A DNA stretch of 64,000 bases, from positions 10,769,029-10,833,028 of the forward strand of contig OZ005692.1 of the NCBI GenBank assembly GCA_963930775.1, in the 5' to 3' direction. Below are positions 63,732 through 64,000 of this stretch, piece by piece. Numbering within the stretch: the first letter of the stretch is position 1; the number at the start of each line of letters is the position of its first letter. This DNA is from Cliona cf. orientalis (Eukaryota > Porifera > Demospongiae > Clionaida > Clionaidae). The notes below the pieces were generated by a model, which did not search any database, had not been told where the DNA came from, and was given only the letters and a program-made list of their open reading frames with translations. Both the position numbers and the translations under genes were made by a program.

Positions 63732-64000
63732 TTAACTAACTGCAGCCGGATTAATTGAACATGCTACAGTATGATCAGCCTAAATAATAATTATTATAGT
63801 TTGTTGACACTCTACTATTGTTAGCTCATGCATCCATTCTCTGTGTGTGTTTTAAATATTAATCATACTTATGTGTATGATTTTTTTGTGCACTAGATTT
63901 TGGTGATAAAACAATAGATAGCTGGTTTTTGTGTGGTTATTGAGCCACAATAGCTACTGTGCTTTGCAGGTCAGTTGTCTAGGAAAGTTAGGGAAGGGCA
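63732..64000. other. 3' flank with duplicated 3' UTR segment
   Basis: 63826-63912 (CATCCATTCTCTGTGTGTG, TATTAATCATACTT, TGTGCACTAGATTTTGGTGA) repeats the 3' UTR of the SWAP70-like gene. No gene in the rest of the window. Confidence 0.7.

Overview
ORGANISM. Spliceosomal introns with GT..AG borders, animal-type signalling domains (SWAP-70-like PH protein, group XII phospholipase A2, PARP-type ADP-ribosyltransferase, AND-1/WDHD1), AT-rich DNA full of small inverted-repeat elements, and an intact Ty3/gypsy element next to a LINE all point to an early-branching metazoan. My best guess is a demosponge such as Amphimedon; this is inference, not a database match. LAYOUT. (1) 1-5573: minus-strand transposon zone. 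A Ty3/gypsy gag-pol ORF runs off the left edge, and its putative 5' LTR is split by a 5'-truncated LINE. (2) 6237-44845: the core of the window, seven tandem plus-strand copies of one two-exon gene. Exon 1 encodes a TKL/RIPK-like protein kinase domain plus a long coiled coil. A phase-0 intron follows, and exon 2 encodes a Kelch beta-propeller. Six copies are open; copy 5 has two nonsense codons and a frameshift in its kinase exon but an intact Kelch exon. Spacers between copies carry duplicated hitchhikers on the minus strand: three sets of 5'-exon fragments of WDHD1 (AND-1/CTF4), three copies of a secreted group XII PLA2 gene (one frameshifted), one small PARP-like gene and one fragment of it, plus many MITEs. 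(3) 47099-49731: a two-exon gene for a coiled-coil protein with an unrecognised N-terminal module and a Q/E-rich tail. (4) 51945-62783: a nine-exon SWAP70/DEF6-like adaptor gene with an EF-hand-like N-terminus, a PH domain, and a C-terminal half rich in acidic stretches, Tyr motifs and PxxP motifs. (5) 63345-63731: a small secreted Cys-rich protein. HOW IT FITS. The kinase-coiled coil-Kelch array is the most unusual system. It has a conserved catalytic module, a coiled coil whose length changes in exact 28-residue (four-heptad) steps between copies, and a Kelch propeller with variable loops. Together these suggest a diversified cytosolic sensor/kinase family evolving by tandem duplication and gene conversion. 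Immune or self-recognition roles are speculation. The repeated unit seems to have arisen from a head-to-head WDHD1 / kinase-Kelch locus: each duplication dragged along the 5' end of WDHD1.
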